Below, in pieces: positions 54,095 through 62,961 of a stretch of 64,000 nucleotides of DNA; the first letter of the stretch is position 1; each line of letters begins with the position of its first letter. The DNA is from an uncultured Lachnospira sp. (GTDB lineage Bacteria > Bacillota > Clostridia > Lachnospirales > Lachnospiraceae), in NCBI GenBank assembly GCA_910587485.1, contig CAJUKN010000016.1, positions 1-64,000 of the forward strand. The letters run 5' to 3'. Made by a program: the position numbers and the translations under genes. The notes beneath the pieces are model-generated. The model made no database searches. It was not told where the DNA came from and was given only the letters and a program-made list of their open reading frames with translations.

Positions 54095-55978
54095 ATGAGT
54101 AATACAAATCAATTAAGAGAAAGAAATATGAGAAAAAAAAGGGCAATGCTGCGAAAAACTCGTAATAAGATAAGCGTTGCCTTTTTTATTATTATAGTGA
54201 TATTATTGGTGATTATAGGAAGAATCATTATGATAAATTATGATAATGGTGATGCGTATTCTAAAATTGTTATGGATAAGTTAAGTTACAGGTCTACAGC
54301 ATTGCCATATAAGCGAGGACAGATTGCAGATTGTAATGGAACAGTATTAGCATATAGTGAAAAGGTGTACAACTTGATTCTTGACCCTAAGATGATACTA
54401 TCTGAAGAAAAGTATAAAGAACCAACATTCACAGCATTAGTACAATGTTTTAATCTTGAGAGAGAAAATTTAGAGTCCATTCTTCAAACAAAACCATCTA
54501 GTCAATATGAAAAATTATTAAAAGAACTTTCAGCTGATGATATTGCAGAGTTTCAGGCTTTGCAGAAAGATACAGAAAATAATCCCAATATTAAAGGTGT
54601 ATGGTTTGAGCAAAATTATTTAAGAAGATATCCATTTAATTCACTTGCATCCAATGTGATAGGGTTTTCAACAACAGTAAATGGCGGTGAAATTGGTTTA
54701 GAAAGTTATTATAATAATGAACTTTCAGGAACTGATGGAATGAGTTACAGTTATGTAGGAGAGGATTTAGAGGTCAGAAATCAAGAAAAAAAGCCAATAG
54801 ATGGGTATAATGTTATTACTACGCTTGATTATCGTGTGCAGGATATTATAGAGAAAAATATTAAAAAGCTTAATGAGGAAAGACCAGCTAAAAATATAGG
54901 CATCATTGCAATGAATCCCAAAAATGGTGAGATACTTGGAATGGCAAGTAGTCATCCATTTGATTTAAATAATCCTAGAGATTTGTCTGCGCTTTATACA
55001 GAAGAAGAAATTGAGGCAATGGATGATTCGGCTATTAGTACCGCTTTATATTCTTTGTGGAATAATTATTGCGTATCAGAGATATATGAACCGGGTTCTA
55101 CATTTAAACCATTTACAGTAGCAGCGTGTTTGGAAGAAGGAATTACACATGATGGTGATACATTTCAGTGTGATGCCTATGAGGATGTAAATGGAGTGAA
55201 GATTCGATGTCATTCTAGTAATTCTGGCGGTCATGGAGAAATTAATCTTGAGAAGTCTCTTATGGAGTCTTGTAATCCAGCTATGATTCAGATTGCAGCA
55301 AAGCTTGGAGCAAAAAAATGGTGTGTATATCAAACACTTTATGGTTTTGGAGCAACAACAGGTATTGATTTGCCAAGAGAGGAGGCAGGTGTTGTCAGTA
55401 ACAGTGATATGCTGCCAGTTGATTTGGCATGTAATTCATTTGGACAAACAATTAATGTCAATATGGTTCAAATGGCAGCAGCATTTTCGTCAATTATCAA
55501 TGGCGGAAATTATTATCAGCCTCATGTTGTCAAGAGGATTGAAAAAAGTACAGGGGAAGTTGTCAAAAATATAGAACCATTATTAATTAAACAGACGGTG
55601 ACAGAAAATACGTCCTCTCTTTTAAGAAAGTATCTAAAATCAACAGTAGATGAGGGACTTGCTCAAAAAGTTAGTGTAACAGGATATTCAATAGGTGGAA
55701 AGACAGGAACTGCTCAAAAGTATCCAAGAGATGATTTAAAATGGCTTGTATCATTTATTGGCTGCGCTCCTGCACAAGACCCACAGGTTGTTTTATATAC
55801 AGTTATTGATGAACCTTATGAGACTACTGGAACAGAAGGCGTAACTTCGGATGCACAGATATTGTCAAAAAACATTTTTGAAGAGCTGCTGCCATATCTT
55901 AATATATTTAAGGATATTAATGCTGAAAATGTAGATACATCAAATACGCCAGATGAGGGAATGGTGGCTGTTCCATAA
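54095..55978 (+). CDS. Class B penicillin-binding protein (FtsI/PBP2 type)
   Basis: This 627-residue transpeptidase cross-links septal peptidoglycan. A cytoplasmic head and membrane helix (about 28-49) precede the pedestal domain. The active site has SxxK in EPGSTFKPF (Ser near 335), SxN in LMESCNPAM and KTG in GGKTGTAQK. The end is Asp/Glu-rich. GGAAAG precedes the ATG. Its partner is the SEDS protein FtsW further down the cluster. Confidence 0.93.
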   Translation: MSNTNQLRERNMRKKRAMLRKTRNKISVAFFIIIVILLVIIGRIIMINYDNGDAYSKIVMDKLSYRSTALPYKRGQIADCNGTVLAYSEKVYNLILDPKMILSEEKYKEPTFTALVQCFNLERENLESILQTKPSSQYEKLLKELSADDIAEFQALQKDTENNPNIKGVWFEQNYLRRYPFNSLASNVIGFSTTVNGGEIGLESYYNNELSGTDGMSYSYVGEDLEVRNQEKKPIDGYNVITTLDYRVQDIIEKNIKKLNEERPAKNIGIIAMNPKNGEILGMASSHPFDLNNPRDLSALYTEEEIEAMDDSAISTALYSLWNNYCVSEIYEPGSTFKPFTVAACLEEGITHDGDTFQCDAYEDVNGVKIRCHSSNSGGHGEINLEKSLMESCNPAMIQIAAKLGAKKWCVYQTLYGFGATTGIDLPREEAGVVSNSDMLPVDLACNSFGQTINVNMVQMAAAFSSIINGGNYYQPHVVKRIEKSTGEVVKNIEPLLIKQTVTENTSSLLRKYLKSTVDEGLAQKVSVTGYSIGGKTGTAQKYPRDDLKWLVSFIGCAPAQDPQVVLYTVIDEPYETTGTEGVTSDAQILSKNIFEELLPYLNIFKDINAENVDTSNTPDEGMVAVP

Positions 55979-55997
55979 GAATATTATCATCATAAAA

Positions 55998-56100
55998 AAT
56001 ATATCTACCGTTGGAACAACGGGAAGTTATGCCTGTGGAGATGGAGGTTGCAAAGTCTGCGAAGCAGGAAGCTCGTCACTTTAGTGATGAGCGATTCAAA
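55998..56100 (+). mobile_element. 3' end of an IS200/IS605-type TnpB element
   Basis: The frame reads STVGTTGSYACGDGGCKVCEAG then SSSL and TAG (56082-56084), the classic end of TnpB proteins. Overlapping the stop is the right-end hairpin, GCTCGTCAC-TTTA-GTGATGAGC (56071-56092), followed by GATTCAA. This is also the 3' part of the omega (guide) RNA in such elements. Everything upstream of about 55998 is gone, so it is a scar. Confidence 0.75.
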
Positions 56101-56184
56101 GACCTGCTCTACAGGAATAATCCTATAAATAGGATAATATAATATAATTGCAAAAATTATTTATGGTTCTATTTGGGTGATTTA

Positions 56185-57885
56185 ATGTCAAGAGATGGAG
56201 TGGTTTATAACAGACACAGAAAAAAGATAAAGGTATTTTTAATATGTGTTTTTGTAGCATTATTTGCGACTTGTGTCAGGCTTGTATATGTGATGATAAT
56301 TCAGTCTGATTACTATCTGGAAAGGGCATTGGACCTTCACCAGAGAGAGCGAAAAATTAAAGCATTGAGAGGATATATTTATGATAGAAACGGTGTTGTT
56401 TTGGCATCAAATAAGACGGTATGCACCGTTTCGGTTATTCATAGTCAAATAAAAGACAAAGAAGCCGTTATTAATATGCTTGTAAAGGAGCTTGAAATAA
56501 CAGAGAGTACTGCAAGAAAAAGGGTAGAAAAGGTTTCTGCTATTGAAAAAGTAAAATCCAATGTTGATAAAGAGATTGGAGACAAGATACGAAGTTATAA
56601 TTTAGATGGCGTTAAGGTTGATGAAGATTATAAACGATATTATCCTTTTGGAACACTTGCCTCAAAAGTGCTTGGGTTTACAGGAGCAGACAATCAAGGA
56701 ATTATAGGATTAGAGGCAAAATATGATTCGTATCTTTCAGGGGATTCTGGTCAGATTCTTACATTGACCGATGCATGGGGGCAAGAATTAGATAAAAGTG
56801 GTGAAGACAGAGATGAACCCGTAGCAGGGGATAGTTTGTATACAAGTATTGATTATAATATTCAGTCTTATGCCGCACAGCTTGCAGAGAGAACACAGTT
56901 TGCAAAGGGAGCAAAAGCCGTTTCTATTATTGTAATGAATCCACAAAATGGTGAAATTTTGGCGATGGTAAACACACCAGAGTACGATTTAAATGACCCT
57001 TATGGAAACGAGCAGGATATGAATATCTTAAATGCAAAATGGCGTAATTTCTGTATTAATGATACATATGAACCCGGAAGTGTATTTAAAATGGTAACGG
57101 CAACAGCCGCTTTGGAAACAGGTGTTTGCTCATTGAATGACCATTTTTCATGTGGCGGTTCTGCGATGGTGGCAGACAGGCGAATCCGATGCCATAAAAC
57201 AACAGGACATGGGAGTCAAACATTTACGGAAACCGTAATGAATTCATGCAATCCTGCGTTTATTGAGTGGGGTTCAAGAGTTGGAACAGAGAATATGTAT
57301 TTGTATATGGGAAAACTGGGATTGTTAAAGAAGACAGGAATTGATATTGCTGGCGAGGCCTCAACAATTATACATAAAAAGGAAAATGTAGGAGCTGTTG
57401 AGTTAGCAACCATGTCTTTTGGGCAGTCGTTTCAAATAACGCCCATTCAAATGTTAAGAGCGGCAGCAGCAATTGTGAATGGTGGTAATTTAGTGACACC
57501 ACATTTTGCAGTAAAAGCAGTTAGTGCAGATAGTTCTGTAACAGAGTTTACATATGAAATTGGAGAAAATGCAATAAGTAAACAGACAAGTGATACCATG
57601 AGAGACATTTTAAGGCAGGTTGTAGAGGAAGGTGGAGGAAGCAAGGCTTATATAGAAGGCTTTTCCATTGGGGGAAAAACAGCAACATCACAAAAGCTGC
57701 CAAGAGGTTCAGGAAAGTATATTGCAAGTTTTATTGGATTTTCACCAGTAGAGAACCCTCAAGTTATTGCAATGTGCCTGATTGATGAACCAGAAGGAGT
57801 ATATTATGGCGGAACAATAGCAGCTCCTGTTATTAAAGAATTATATCAAAATATTCTTCCATATCTTTACAGTTCAAATGAATAA
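56185..57885 (+). CDS. Second class B PBP (SpoVD/FtsI-like) with KTA motif
   Basis: This 566-residue transpeptidase is paralogous to its neighbour. It has a membrane helix (about 17-38), a pedestal, SxxK in EPGSVFKMVT (Ser near 297) and SxN in VMNSCNPAF. The third motif is KTA (GGKTATSQK near 496) where KTG is usual. There is no PASTA domain. ATG 56185 follows GGGTGA; a TTG at 56173 is possible. Tandem class B PBPs at this place are typical of clostridia, one being division-specific and one often sporulation-specific (SpoVD). Which is which cannot be decided here. Confidence 0.88.
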   Translation: MSRDGVVYNRHRKKIKVFLICVFVALFATCVRLVYVMIIQSDYYLERALDLHQRERKIKALRGYIYDRNGVVLASNKTVCTVSVIHSQIKDKEAVINMLVKELEITESTARKRVEKVSAIEKVKSNVDKEIGDKIRSYNLDGVKVDEDYKRYYPFGTLASKVLGFTGADNQGIIGLEAKYDSYLSGDSGQILTLTDAWGQELDKSGEDRDEPVAGDSLYTSIDYNIQSYAAQLAERTQFAKGAKAVSIIVMNPQNGEILAMVNTPEYDLNDPYGNEQDMNILNAKWRNFCINDTYEPGSVFKMVTATAALETGVCSLNDHFSCGGSAMVADRRIRCHKTTGHGSQTFTETVMNSCNPAFIEWGSRVGTENMYLYMGKLGLLKKTGIDIAGEASTIIHKKENVGAVELATMSFGQSFQITPIQMLRAAAAIVNGGNLVTPHFAVKAVSADSSVTEFTYEIGENAISKQTSDTMRDILRQVVEEGGGSKAYIEGFSIGGKTATSQKLPRGSGKYIASFIGFSPVENPQVIAMCLIDEPEGVYYGGTIAAPVIKELYQNILPYLYSSNE

Positions 57886-58013
57886 GGGTATAATAACAAA
57901 AATTTATTTATAAATCATGCTAAAAGTAGTCTATAAATTTTGGGTTTAATATTATTTTAGTATATGTTTTAGCAAGTTGAATGGTAAGATAAAGTGAGAA
58001 TGGAGGAATTAAA

Positions 58014-59384
58014 GTGAAATTTCAACATAAATGTTGTATGGTTATTGGAACAGGGATAAGCGGTATAGGAGCAGCAATATTATTATATGAAAAAGGTGCT
58101 AAAATAACGGTTTATGATGCCAATAAAAAGGTTGATATAAAAAAGGTTCAAGAAAAATTAGGGGATATAAAGGCAGATATTATTATTGGCGAGTTTGATT
58201 ATGAAACAATACCATCTTATGATTTGTTGGTAATAAGCCCTGGTGTACCAATTGATAATCCTATTGTTGTGGCGTTTAAAGAAAAAAATATACCTGTATG
58301 GGGAGAAATTGAGCTGGCATATCATTTTGAAAAAGGTACAATTATTGCTATAACAGGAACAAATGGAAAGACAACGACGACAGCACTCACAGGTCAAATT
58401 ATAGGAGCATGGGCAAAATCGTCCTATGTTGTTGGAAATATTGGCAATCCTTATACAACCCAAGCAGATAAAACCGATAAAGATTCTTATACAATTGCTG
58501 AGATAAGCAGTTTTCAGTTGGAGACTATACATCAATTTCACCCAAAAGTCAGTGCCATTCTTAATATTACACCAGACCATTTAGATAGACATCATACAAT
58601 GGAATGTTATGTTGAGACAAAAGAACGCATCAGTGTTAATCAAAATAAGGGTGATGTTTGTGTACTCAATTATGAGGATAGTTATCTTGCAGATTTTGGC
58701 AATATCTGTAATGCCGATGTGATATGGTTTTCAAGCAAGCGCAAACCACCTAAGGGTGAAAATGCACAAAAAAGTGTTTATGTAGAGGGTGAAATAATAA
58801 AATATACTGATGGCAAGAATGATTTTGATATGATTCATGTGCAAGAAATGAATCTTATTGGTGTGCATAATTATGAAAATGTCTGTGCTGCCATTGCTAT
58901 GTGTGTGGCGGTGGGCGTTCCATTTGATATTATCATCAATGAAGTGAAGAATTTTAAAGCAGTTGAACATAGAATTGAATATGTTGCAACAAAAAATGAT
59001 GTGGTTTATTACAATGATTCTAAGGGAACAAATCCAGATGCTTCGATAAAAGCGATAAAAGCAATGTCAAGACCAACCATATTGATAGGAGGCGGATTTG
59101 ATAAAGGAGCCAATTTTGATATGTATGTAGCTGCTTTTAATCCTATGATAAAAATGCTTGTATTAATGGGGCAGACTAGCCAGATGATTGCAGAAGCCGC
59201 AAGAAAACAGGGGTTTCAAAATATTGTATATGCAAAAGATTTAGAAGAAGTCGTCCATATATGTGCAGCTCATGCCAACCCGGGTGATGCAGTGTTGCTT
59301 TCTCCCGCATGTGCAAGTTGGGATATGTTTGATAATTATGAACAACGTGGCAGAATGTTTAAAGAATATGTTAATTTATTGTAA
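58014..59384 (+). CDS. murD: UDP-MurNAc-L-alanine:D-glutamate ligase MurD
   Basis: This 456-residue Mur ligase adds D-Glu to UDP-MurNAc-Ala. It has the N-terminal nucleotide-binding block VIGTGISGIGAAILLYEKGAKITVYD, SPGVPIDNP, the ATP loop AITGTNGKTTTTAL, NITPDHLDRH, HRIEYV, NDSKGTNPDASIKAI and the final SPACASWDMFDNYEQRGRMFKEYV. The start is GTG 58014 with GGAGG 7 nt upstream. It follows the PBP directly; mraY, normally between them, is missing. Confidence 0.97.
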   Translation: MKFQHKCCMVIGTGISGIGAAILLYEKGAKITVYDANKKVDIKKVQEKLGDIKADIIIGEFDYETIPSYDLLVISPGVPIDNPIVVAFKEKNIPVWGEIELAYHFEKGTIIAITGTNGKTTTTALTGQIIGAWAKSSYVVGNIGNPYTTQADKTDKDSYTIAEISSFQLETIHQFHPKVSAILNITPDHLDRHHTMECYVETKERISVNQNKGDVCVLNYEDSYLADFGNICNADVIWFSSKRKPPKGENAQKSVYVEGEIIKYTDGKNDFDMIHVQEMNLIGVHNYENVCAAIAMCVAVGVPFDIIINEVKNFKAVEHRIEYVATKNDVVYYNDSKGTNPDASIKAIKAMSRPTILIGGGFDKGANFDMYVAAFNPMIKMLVLMGQTSQMIAEAARKQGFQNIVYAKDLEEVVHICAAHANPGDAVLLSPACASWDMFDNYEQRGRMFKEYVNLL

Positions 59385-59420
59385 GAGTTAAGTTTAATTT
59401 AGCGGTATGGAAGGGTTATT

Positions 59421-60569
59421 ATGGCAAAGAAAAAGAAAAAACCTAAATTAAAATATTTTGATTATACTTTGCTATTTGTTACAATATTTATTATTGGATT
59501 TGGACTGATTATGATATATAGTACGAGTTCATATACCGCACAGCTTGAAGAAGGAGATGCCGCATTTTATTTTAGAAAACAATTTATGTTTACACTGATA
59601 GGATTTGTTGCTATGTATGTATGTTATAAGATTGACTATCATATATGGTATAAATTTGCATGGCCTATATTTATTTTTTCGATTGTATTGATTTTTGCAT
59701 TAATTCCTTTTGGCAGTTCTGCAAATGGAGCGACAAGATGGATTAGAATTGGTCCTGTAGGGATTCAGCCTGCCGATGTCAGTAAGACAGCGGTGATTAT
59801 CATGTTTGCAATGCTTATAAGTAATAATAGTGTAAAGATAAAAAAATTTAAAGTGGCATTTGTTATATTTACATTGGCAATTATACAGGGAGCATTAATT
59901 AAAGTAATATCAGACAATCTAAGCAGTGCTATTATTGTGATTGCGATTGGATTTCTTATGATATTTGTAGCAGTACCCAATTACAGTTTGTTTGTAGCGT
60001 TAGGGAGTGCAGGTATTGTGGGTGTTTGCGGACTGTATGCGTGGTGTTCTAAAATTATAAAGTCGGGTAATCTTACAAACAATTTTCGTTTAAATAGAGT
60101 GCTTATATGGGTTGACCCTGAAAGTTTTTCTTCTGGAAAAGGTTATCAAACTGTTCAAGCACTTTATGCTATTGGTTCAGGCGGTTTGTTTGGGAAAGGT
60201 CTTGGAAAAAGTCTTCAAAAGTTAGGCTATATACCTGAATCGCAAAATGATATGATATTTTCTATTATATGTGAAGAGTTAGGGTTATTTGGAGCTTTAT
60301 GTATTCTTTTAGTATTTGCTATTATGTTAAGAAGAATTGTATATATTGCACACAATGCTCCAGATTTATTTGGAATGATGTTGGCAATTGGCGTATTTGC
60401 ACATATTGCTATTCAGCTTGTATTAAATGTTGCGGTTGTGACAAATTTGATTCCAAACACAGGCGTATCGTTGCCGTTTATAAGTTATGGAGGAAGTTCA
60501 GCCGTTATTTTGATGGCAGAGATGGGGATTGTGTTTAATATTTCAAGCAAAATTAAGTTAGAGCAGTAG
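59421..60569 (+). CDS. ftsW: SEDS glycosyltransferase FtsW
   Basis: This 382-residue polytopic protein polymerises septal glycan strands with a class B PBP. About ten membrane helices are visible. Family blocks are GATRWIRIGPVGIQPADVSK, RLNRVLIWVDPESFSSGKGYQTVQALYAIGSGGLFGKGLGKS, PESQNDMIFSIICEELG and NTGVSLPFISYGGSSAVILM. It lies 36 bp after murD and 2 bp before divIB. murG, often next, is absent. Confidence 0.95.
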   Translation: MAKKKKKPKLKYFDYTLLFVTIFIIGFGLIMIYSTSSYTAQLEEGDAAFYFRKQFMFTLIGFVAMYVCYKIDYHIWYKFAWPIFIFSIVLIFALIPFGSSANGATRWIRIGPVGIQPADVSKTAVIIMFAMLISNNSVKIKKFKVAFVIFTLAIIQGALIKVISDNLSSAIIVIAIGFLMIFVAVPNYSLFVALGSAGIVGVCGLYAWCSKIIKSGNLTNNFRLNRVLIWVDPESFSSGKGYQTVQALYAIGSGGLFGKGLGKSLQKLGYIPESQNDMIFSIICEELGLFGALCILLVFAIMLRRIVYIAHNAPDLFGMMLAIGVFAHIAIQLVLNVAVVTNLIPNTGVSLPFISYGGSSAVILMAEMGIVFNISSKIKLEQ

Positions 60570-60571
60570 TT

Positions 60572-61303
60572 ATGAAAGAAAACCAAAAAAAAAGACAAAG
60601 TACCAAAAAGATATTCAGGAAGAGTTTTGTTGTTATAATCATTATTTTGGCAGTTGGCATAATGACTTCTTTTTTTCTATTTAGAGTAAATAAAATAGAG
60701 TATATTGGTGGAAATCATTATTCTGATGCTGAAATGACCAAAAAAATATTTGGAACAGAAAATCCAAATGCGTTATTTTATTTATTATTTGGCGAAAAAA
60801 ATAAACAGATTACATTTATTCAAAAATATGAAGTGAGCATAGGCTGGCCTAATAGCATGACTGTGACAGTATATGAGAAACCTATTGTAGGATATATCAG
60901 TTACATGGGCTGTAATATGTTTTTTGATAAAGATGGTATTGTTGTGGAAAGTTCATCTGAAGCATATGAGCGTGTTCCTGAAATTCAAGGATTGACATTT
61001 TCATCCATTGTACTAAATTCAAAATTAGAAATTAATAATAACAGTATATTTTCAAGTATATTAGACTTGACACAATCTTTTGATAAATATCAATTAGGCG
61101 TGGACAAGATATATTTTGATAATTCGTACAATGTTACTTTGTATATTAATGATATAAAAGTGATATTAGGTAATCCAAAAGATTGTAGTGATAGAATTTA
61201 TGCTTTAAAACAGATGGAAAAAAAGATAGAAGGACTTAAAGGTACATTATATCTTTCTGATTATAATGGAAGTGACTCGTCTGTTATATTTAAAAAAGAA
61301 TAA
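60572..61303 (+). CDS. divIB: Cell division protein DivIB/FtsQ
   Basis: This 243-residue bitopic protein has a basic cytoplasmic tail, a membrane helix (about 19-41, FVVIIIILAVGIMTSFFLF) and a POTRA domain (about 43-112, FRVNKIEYIGGNHYSDAEM...NSMTVTVYEKPIVGYI) followed by the beta domain. It stabilises the FtsL-FtsW-PBP complex. Its start is 2 bp after the ftsW stop, so translation is coupled. Confidence 0.9.
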   Translation: MKENQKKRQSTKKIFRKSFVVIIIILAVGIMTSFFLFRVNKIEYIGGNHYSDAEMTKKIFGTENPNALFYLLFGEKNKQITFIQKYEVSIGWPNSMTVTVYEKPIVGYISYMGCNMFFDKDGIVVESSSEAYERVPEIQGLTFSSIVLNSKLEINNNSIFSSILDLTQSFDKYQLGVDKIYFDNSYNVTLYINDIKVILGNPKDCSDRIYALKQMEKKIEGLKGTLYLSDYNGSDSSVIFKKE

Positions 61304-61420
61304 AATTATTTATAATGTAGAAGAAAAGCAAAAAAATTAAAAAAAATAATAAAAACATGTTGCTATTTTGCTATTAATTTTATATTATGGTACATAGTGG
61401 GTAAAAAGGAGGCATTAACC

Positions 61421-62623
61421 TTGATAAATATTGAGACGAATGAATCAAGTGCATCAGCAAAGATAGTAGTTGTTGGAGTTGGTGGTGCAGGCAACAATGC
61501 CGTGAATAGAATGATAGAGGAAAGAATATTAGGAGTGGAGTTTGTTGGTGTAAATACCGATGCACAGGCTTTACAGTTGTGTAAGGCTCCTAATGCAATA
61601 CAGATAGGTGAGAAACTTACAAAAGGTCTTGGTGCTGGCGCACAGCCTGAAATAGGCGAGAAAGCGGCTCAAGAAAATATTGACGAGTTGACAGCAGCCA
61701 TTGAAGGTGCTGATATGGTATTTGTCACATGTGGTATGGGTGGCGGAACTGGTACAGGAGCTGCTCCAGTTATTGCTAATATTGCAAAATCAAAAGGTGC
61801 GCTTACGGTTGGTGTTGTCACAAAACCATTTAAGTTTGAGGCAAAAACAAGAATGACAAATGCACTTGCAGGTATAGACAAGCTGAAAGATAATGTTGAT
61901 ACATTGATTGTTATTCCAAATGATAGACTTTTAGAAATTGTGGATAGAAGAACATCTATTCCTGAAGCTTTAAAAAAGGCAGATGAAGTTTTACAGCAGG
62001 CAGTGCAAGGTATTACAGACCTTATTAATGTGCCGGGTCTTATTAATCTTGATTTTGCAGATGTGCAGACTGTTATGACCGATAAGGGCATTGCTCATAT
62101 AGGGATTGGTTCTTCTACAGGTGATGAAAAGGCAATCGAGGCTGTTAAAGAGGCGATTAGCAGTCCTCTTCTTGATACAACAATTGATGGAGCTACACAT
62201 GTTATTATTAATATATCAGGTGATGTTAGCTTGGTAGAAGCCAATGAAGCGGCAAGTTATATTCAAGAATTAGCTGGCGAGAATGCAAATATCATATTTG
62301 GTGCTGTATATGATGATACTGTTCAAGATTCAGCAACAATAACGGTTATTGCAACAGGTATTGAAGATGTGGATGTAAATAATGCGATGGCTGGATTTTC
62401 TAATAAGATATCAACAGCAAAGCCATTGGTAAAGCCTACATATAATTTTTCTAATAGTACAAGCAGTGTCACAAAGAATACAACATCAATGAATACTGCC
62501 AATATATCAAAAACAATATCGGATACTTCGATGCCCGGATTGAAGCATGCAGAACCAGTTGTTCCTACAGTGTCAGAAAAAGATTTGAGCATACCTACAT
62601 TTCTTAGAAAAAATAAAAAGTAA
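61421..62623 (+). CDS. ftsZ: Cell division GTPase FtsZ
   Basis: This 400-residue tubulin homologue forms the Z ring. Landmarks are VVGVGGAGNNAVNRM, NTDAQAL, the tubulin signature GGGTGTGAAPV, TKPFKFEAKTRM, NDRLLEIVDR and the C-terminal partner-binding peptide DLSIPTFLRKNKK. The start is TTG 61421 with AAGGAGG 8 nt upstream; an ATG-like start at 61397 would lie before the ribosome binding site. A terminator follows. Confidence 0.97.
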   Translation: MINIETNESSASAKIVVVGVGGAGNNAVNRMIEERILGVEFVGVNTDAQALQLCKAPNAIQIGEKLTKGLGAGAQPEIGEKAAQENIDELTAAIEGADMVFVTCGMGGGTGTGAAPVIANIAKSKGALTVGVVTKPFKFEAKTRMTNALAGIDKLKDNVDTLIVIPNDRLLEIVDRRTSIPEALKKADEVLQQAVQGITDLINVPGLINLDFADVQTVMTDKGIAHIGIGSSTGDEKAIEAVKEAISSPLLDTTIDGATHVIINISGDVSLVEANEAASYIQELAGENANIIFGAVYDDTVQDSATITVIATGIEDVDVNNAMAGFSNKISTAKPLVKPTYNFSNSTSSVTKNTTSMNTANISKTISDTSMPGLKHAEPVVPTVSEKDLSIPTFLRKNKK

Positions 62624-62705
62624 TGTGGTGATATTAAAGTATATACATTATGATATTATAAAAAATTTACTGGTAGGTTGAAGTTTCCTATAAAATAATA
62701 AAAGA

Positions 62706-62741
62706 CTGCTGCAAAATAAATTTTTTTGCAGCAGATTTTTT
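62706..62741 (+). terminator. Terminator of the dcw cluster after ftsZ
   Basis: CTGCTGCAAAA (62706-62716) pairs with TTTTGCAGCAG (62724-62734), followed by ATTTTTT. Confidence 0.9.
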
Positions 62742-62869
62742 AATTTTCTGTGAGTAATAAGCTAAAGAATGAGCTTGCATAAATTTGTATTTGACAAATA
62801 TTGCAAGGTCAAATAGCTGTTAGCTTGCTGTGTAATATTTGGCTGTCATAAATAATCAGTATTTTACAT

Positions 62870-62936
62870 TTCGACAAATAAAATTTGTTCTTTACAGTAA
62901 ATTCGACAAAATTCGTGTCTTTTGCTATTTTATAAT
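62870..62936 (+). promoter_or_regulatory. Spo0A-controlled promoter of spoIIGA-sigE
   Basis: Two perfect 0A boxes TTCGACA (62870-62876 and 62902-62908, 32 bp apart) and a partial third, TTCGTGT (62912-62918), precede a perfect TATAAT (62931-62936). No -35 box stands 17 bp upstream of the -10. This matches the layout of the Bacillus spoIIG promoter, where Spo0A~P compensates for poor -35 contact. Confidence 0.75.
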
Positions 62937-62961
62937 TGTTCTGTTAGGAGGTGATAGGACA

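Noticed and set aside
56001..56100. Considered as a riboswitch or independent structured RNA between the PBP genes
   Set aside because: The same bases translate into a typical TnpB C-terminus ending at the hairpin, which explains the structure better.
62839..62961. Upstream start for spoIIGA
   Set aside because: It would lie before the Spo0A boxes and the -10 element, and the encoded extension is absent from the family.
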